Positions 63,742 through 64,000 of a DNA stretch of 64,000 nucleotides are shown piece after piece. The translations under genes were made by a program, and so were the position numbers. A model generated the notes under the pieces. It worked only from the letters and a program-made list of their open reading frames with translations, did not search any database and had not been told where the DNA came from. Every line of letters begins with the position of its first letter. The first letter of the stretch is position 1. The stretch is from Bacteroidota bacterium (GTDB lineage Bacteria > Bacteroidota > Bacteroidia > AKYH767-A > OLB10): NCBI GenBank assembly GCA_016722525.1, contig JADKJB010000004.1:124001-188000 (forward strand). The letters are read 5' to 3'.

Positions 63742-64000
63742 TTATTCTATACGATCTCTTTTATAGCCCAATGTTCCAAAATACAGAATATAACCATAAC
63801 ATAAAACAGTAATCATAAGTGCAGCTTGCAAACCTATTTCATCAGCCAGAAAACCAGTGAGTAACGGTACAATGGCACCACCAACTATTGCCATACATAA
63901 TATTCCGGAACCCTCGCCGGTAAATTTGCCAAGTCCTTCCATGGACATAGTAAAAATGTTAGCAAACATAATTGAATTGAAAAGGCCTACTGCTATCATA
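63742..64000 (-). CDS. Sugar MFS transporter, FucP/NagP-like, C-terminal part (runs off the right edge)
   Basis: Only the last 85 residues are in the window. They hold about two and a half membrane helices: MFANIFTMSMEGLGKFTGEG, then AIVGGAIVPLLTGFLADEIG and ITVLCYGYILYF. This is the normal C-terminus of the fucose/glucose-galactose/GlcNAc MFS group. With glycosylasparaginase and mannosidase directly downstream, GlcNAc or mannose is the likely cargo. Confidence 0.88.
   Translation of the reverse strand, partial: MIAVGLFNSIMFANIFTMSMEGLGKFTGEGSGILCMAIVGGAIVPLLTGFLADEIGLQAALMITVLCYGYILYFGTLGYKRDRIE

Overview
The window is from an AT-rich member of the Bacteroidota, probably a free-living or environmental relative of the Flavobacteriales/Chitinophagales type. 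The evidence is internal. Three very large or large secreted proteins end in type IX secretion (T9SS) sorting domains. There is a SprB-repeat giant, a CarboxypepD_reg/TonB-dependent receptor, DUF4199, AsmA_2-like and OstA-like proteins. Many genes are preceded by the Bacteroidota -7 promoter box TAnnTTTG, often only 5-30 bases before the start codon. I saw no rRNA, tRNA, CRISPR array or transposase.

Layout. 0.0-12.3 kb holds the start of a secreted protein (cut by the window edge), homogentisate dioxygenase and a fumarylacetoacetase-like enzyme (end of tyrosine catabolism) on either side of an AsmA-like protein, a bifunctional Rel/SpoT, a Fur-family regulator, a STAS protein, PurA, an OstA/LptA-like protein and DUF4199. 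12.3-25.0 kb is one giant minus-strand gene (about 4229 aa after repair of three one-base shifts) with 43 SprB modules. 25.7-33.5 kb is a polysaccharide-type group (deacetylase, formyltransferase-like, CapD-like dehydratase, epimerase, glycosyltransferase) interleaved with miaE and gcvT. 33.6-39.3 kb has comB, a phospholipase C/S1-P1-like protein, a methyltransferase, aspA and sua5, with unusual short tandem repeats between genes. 39.3-46.3 kb has an outer-membrane barrel protein, an arsR-arsM-arsC-acr3 operon with a damaged acr3, a DEAD-box helicase, a fasciclin lipoprotein and an NRAMP-like transporter. 46.8-56.3 kb has two T9SS cargo proteins, one of about 2649 aa. 56.6-59.6 kb has a His/Cys-rich small protein and a TonB receptor with a large palindrome in front. 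59.7-64.0 kb is an N-glycan type operon: sugar MFS transporter (cut by the window edge), glycosylasparaginase and GH92 mannosidase.

Two things cut across the window. First, at least 16 one-base frame breaks, mostly in homopolymers, and two in-frame TAG codons split otherwise well conserved genes. This looks like uncorrected sequencing error, so the spans given here join the pieces. Second, several intergenic gaps carry phase-perfect 7-bp (GTARNNN) and 12-bp (GAAT-centred) tandem repeats that recur at separate loci and share an exact 17-bp word. They are the least explained structure in the window. The other notable pattern is the strict A/B alternation of modules in the SprB giant.
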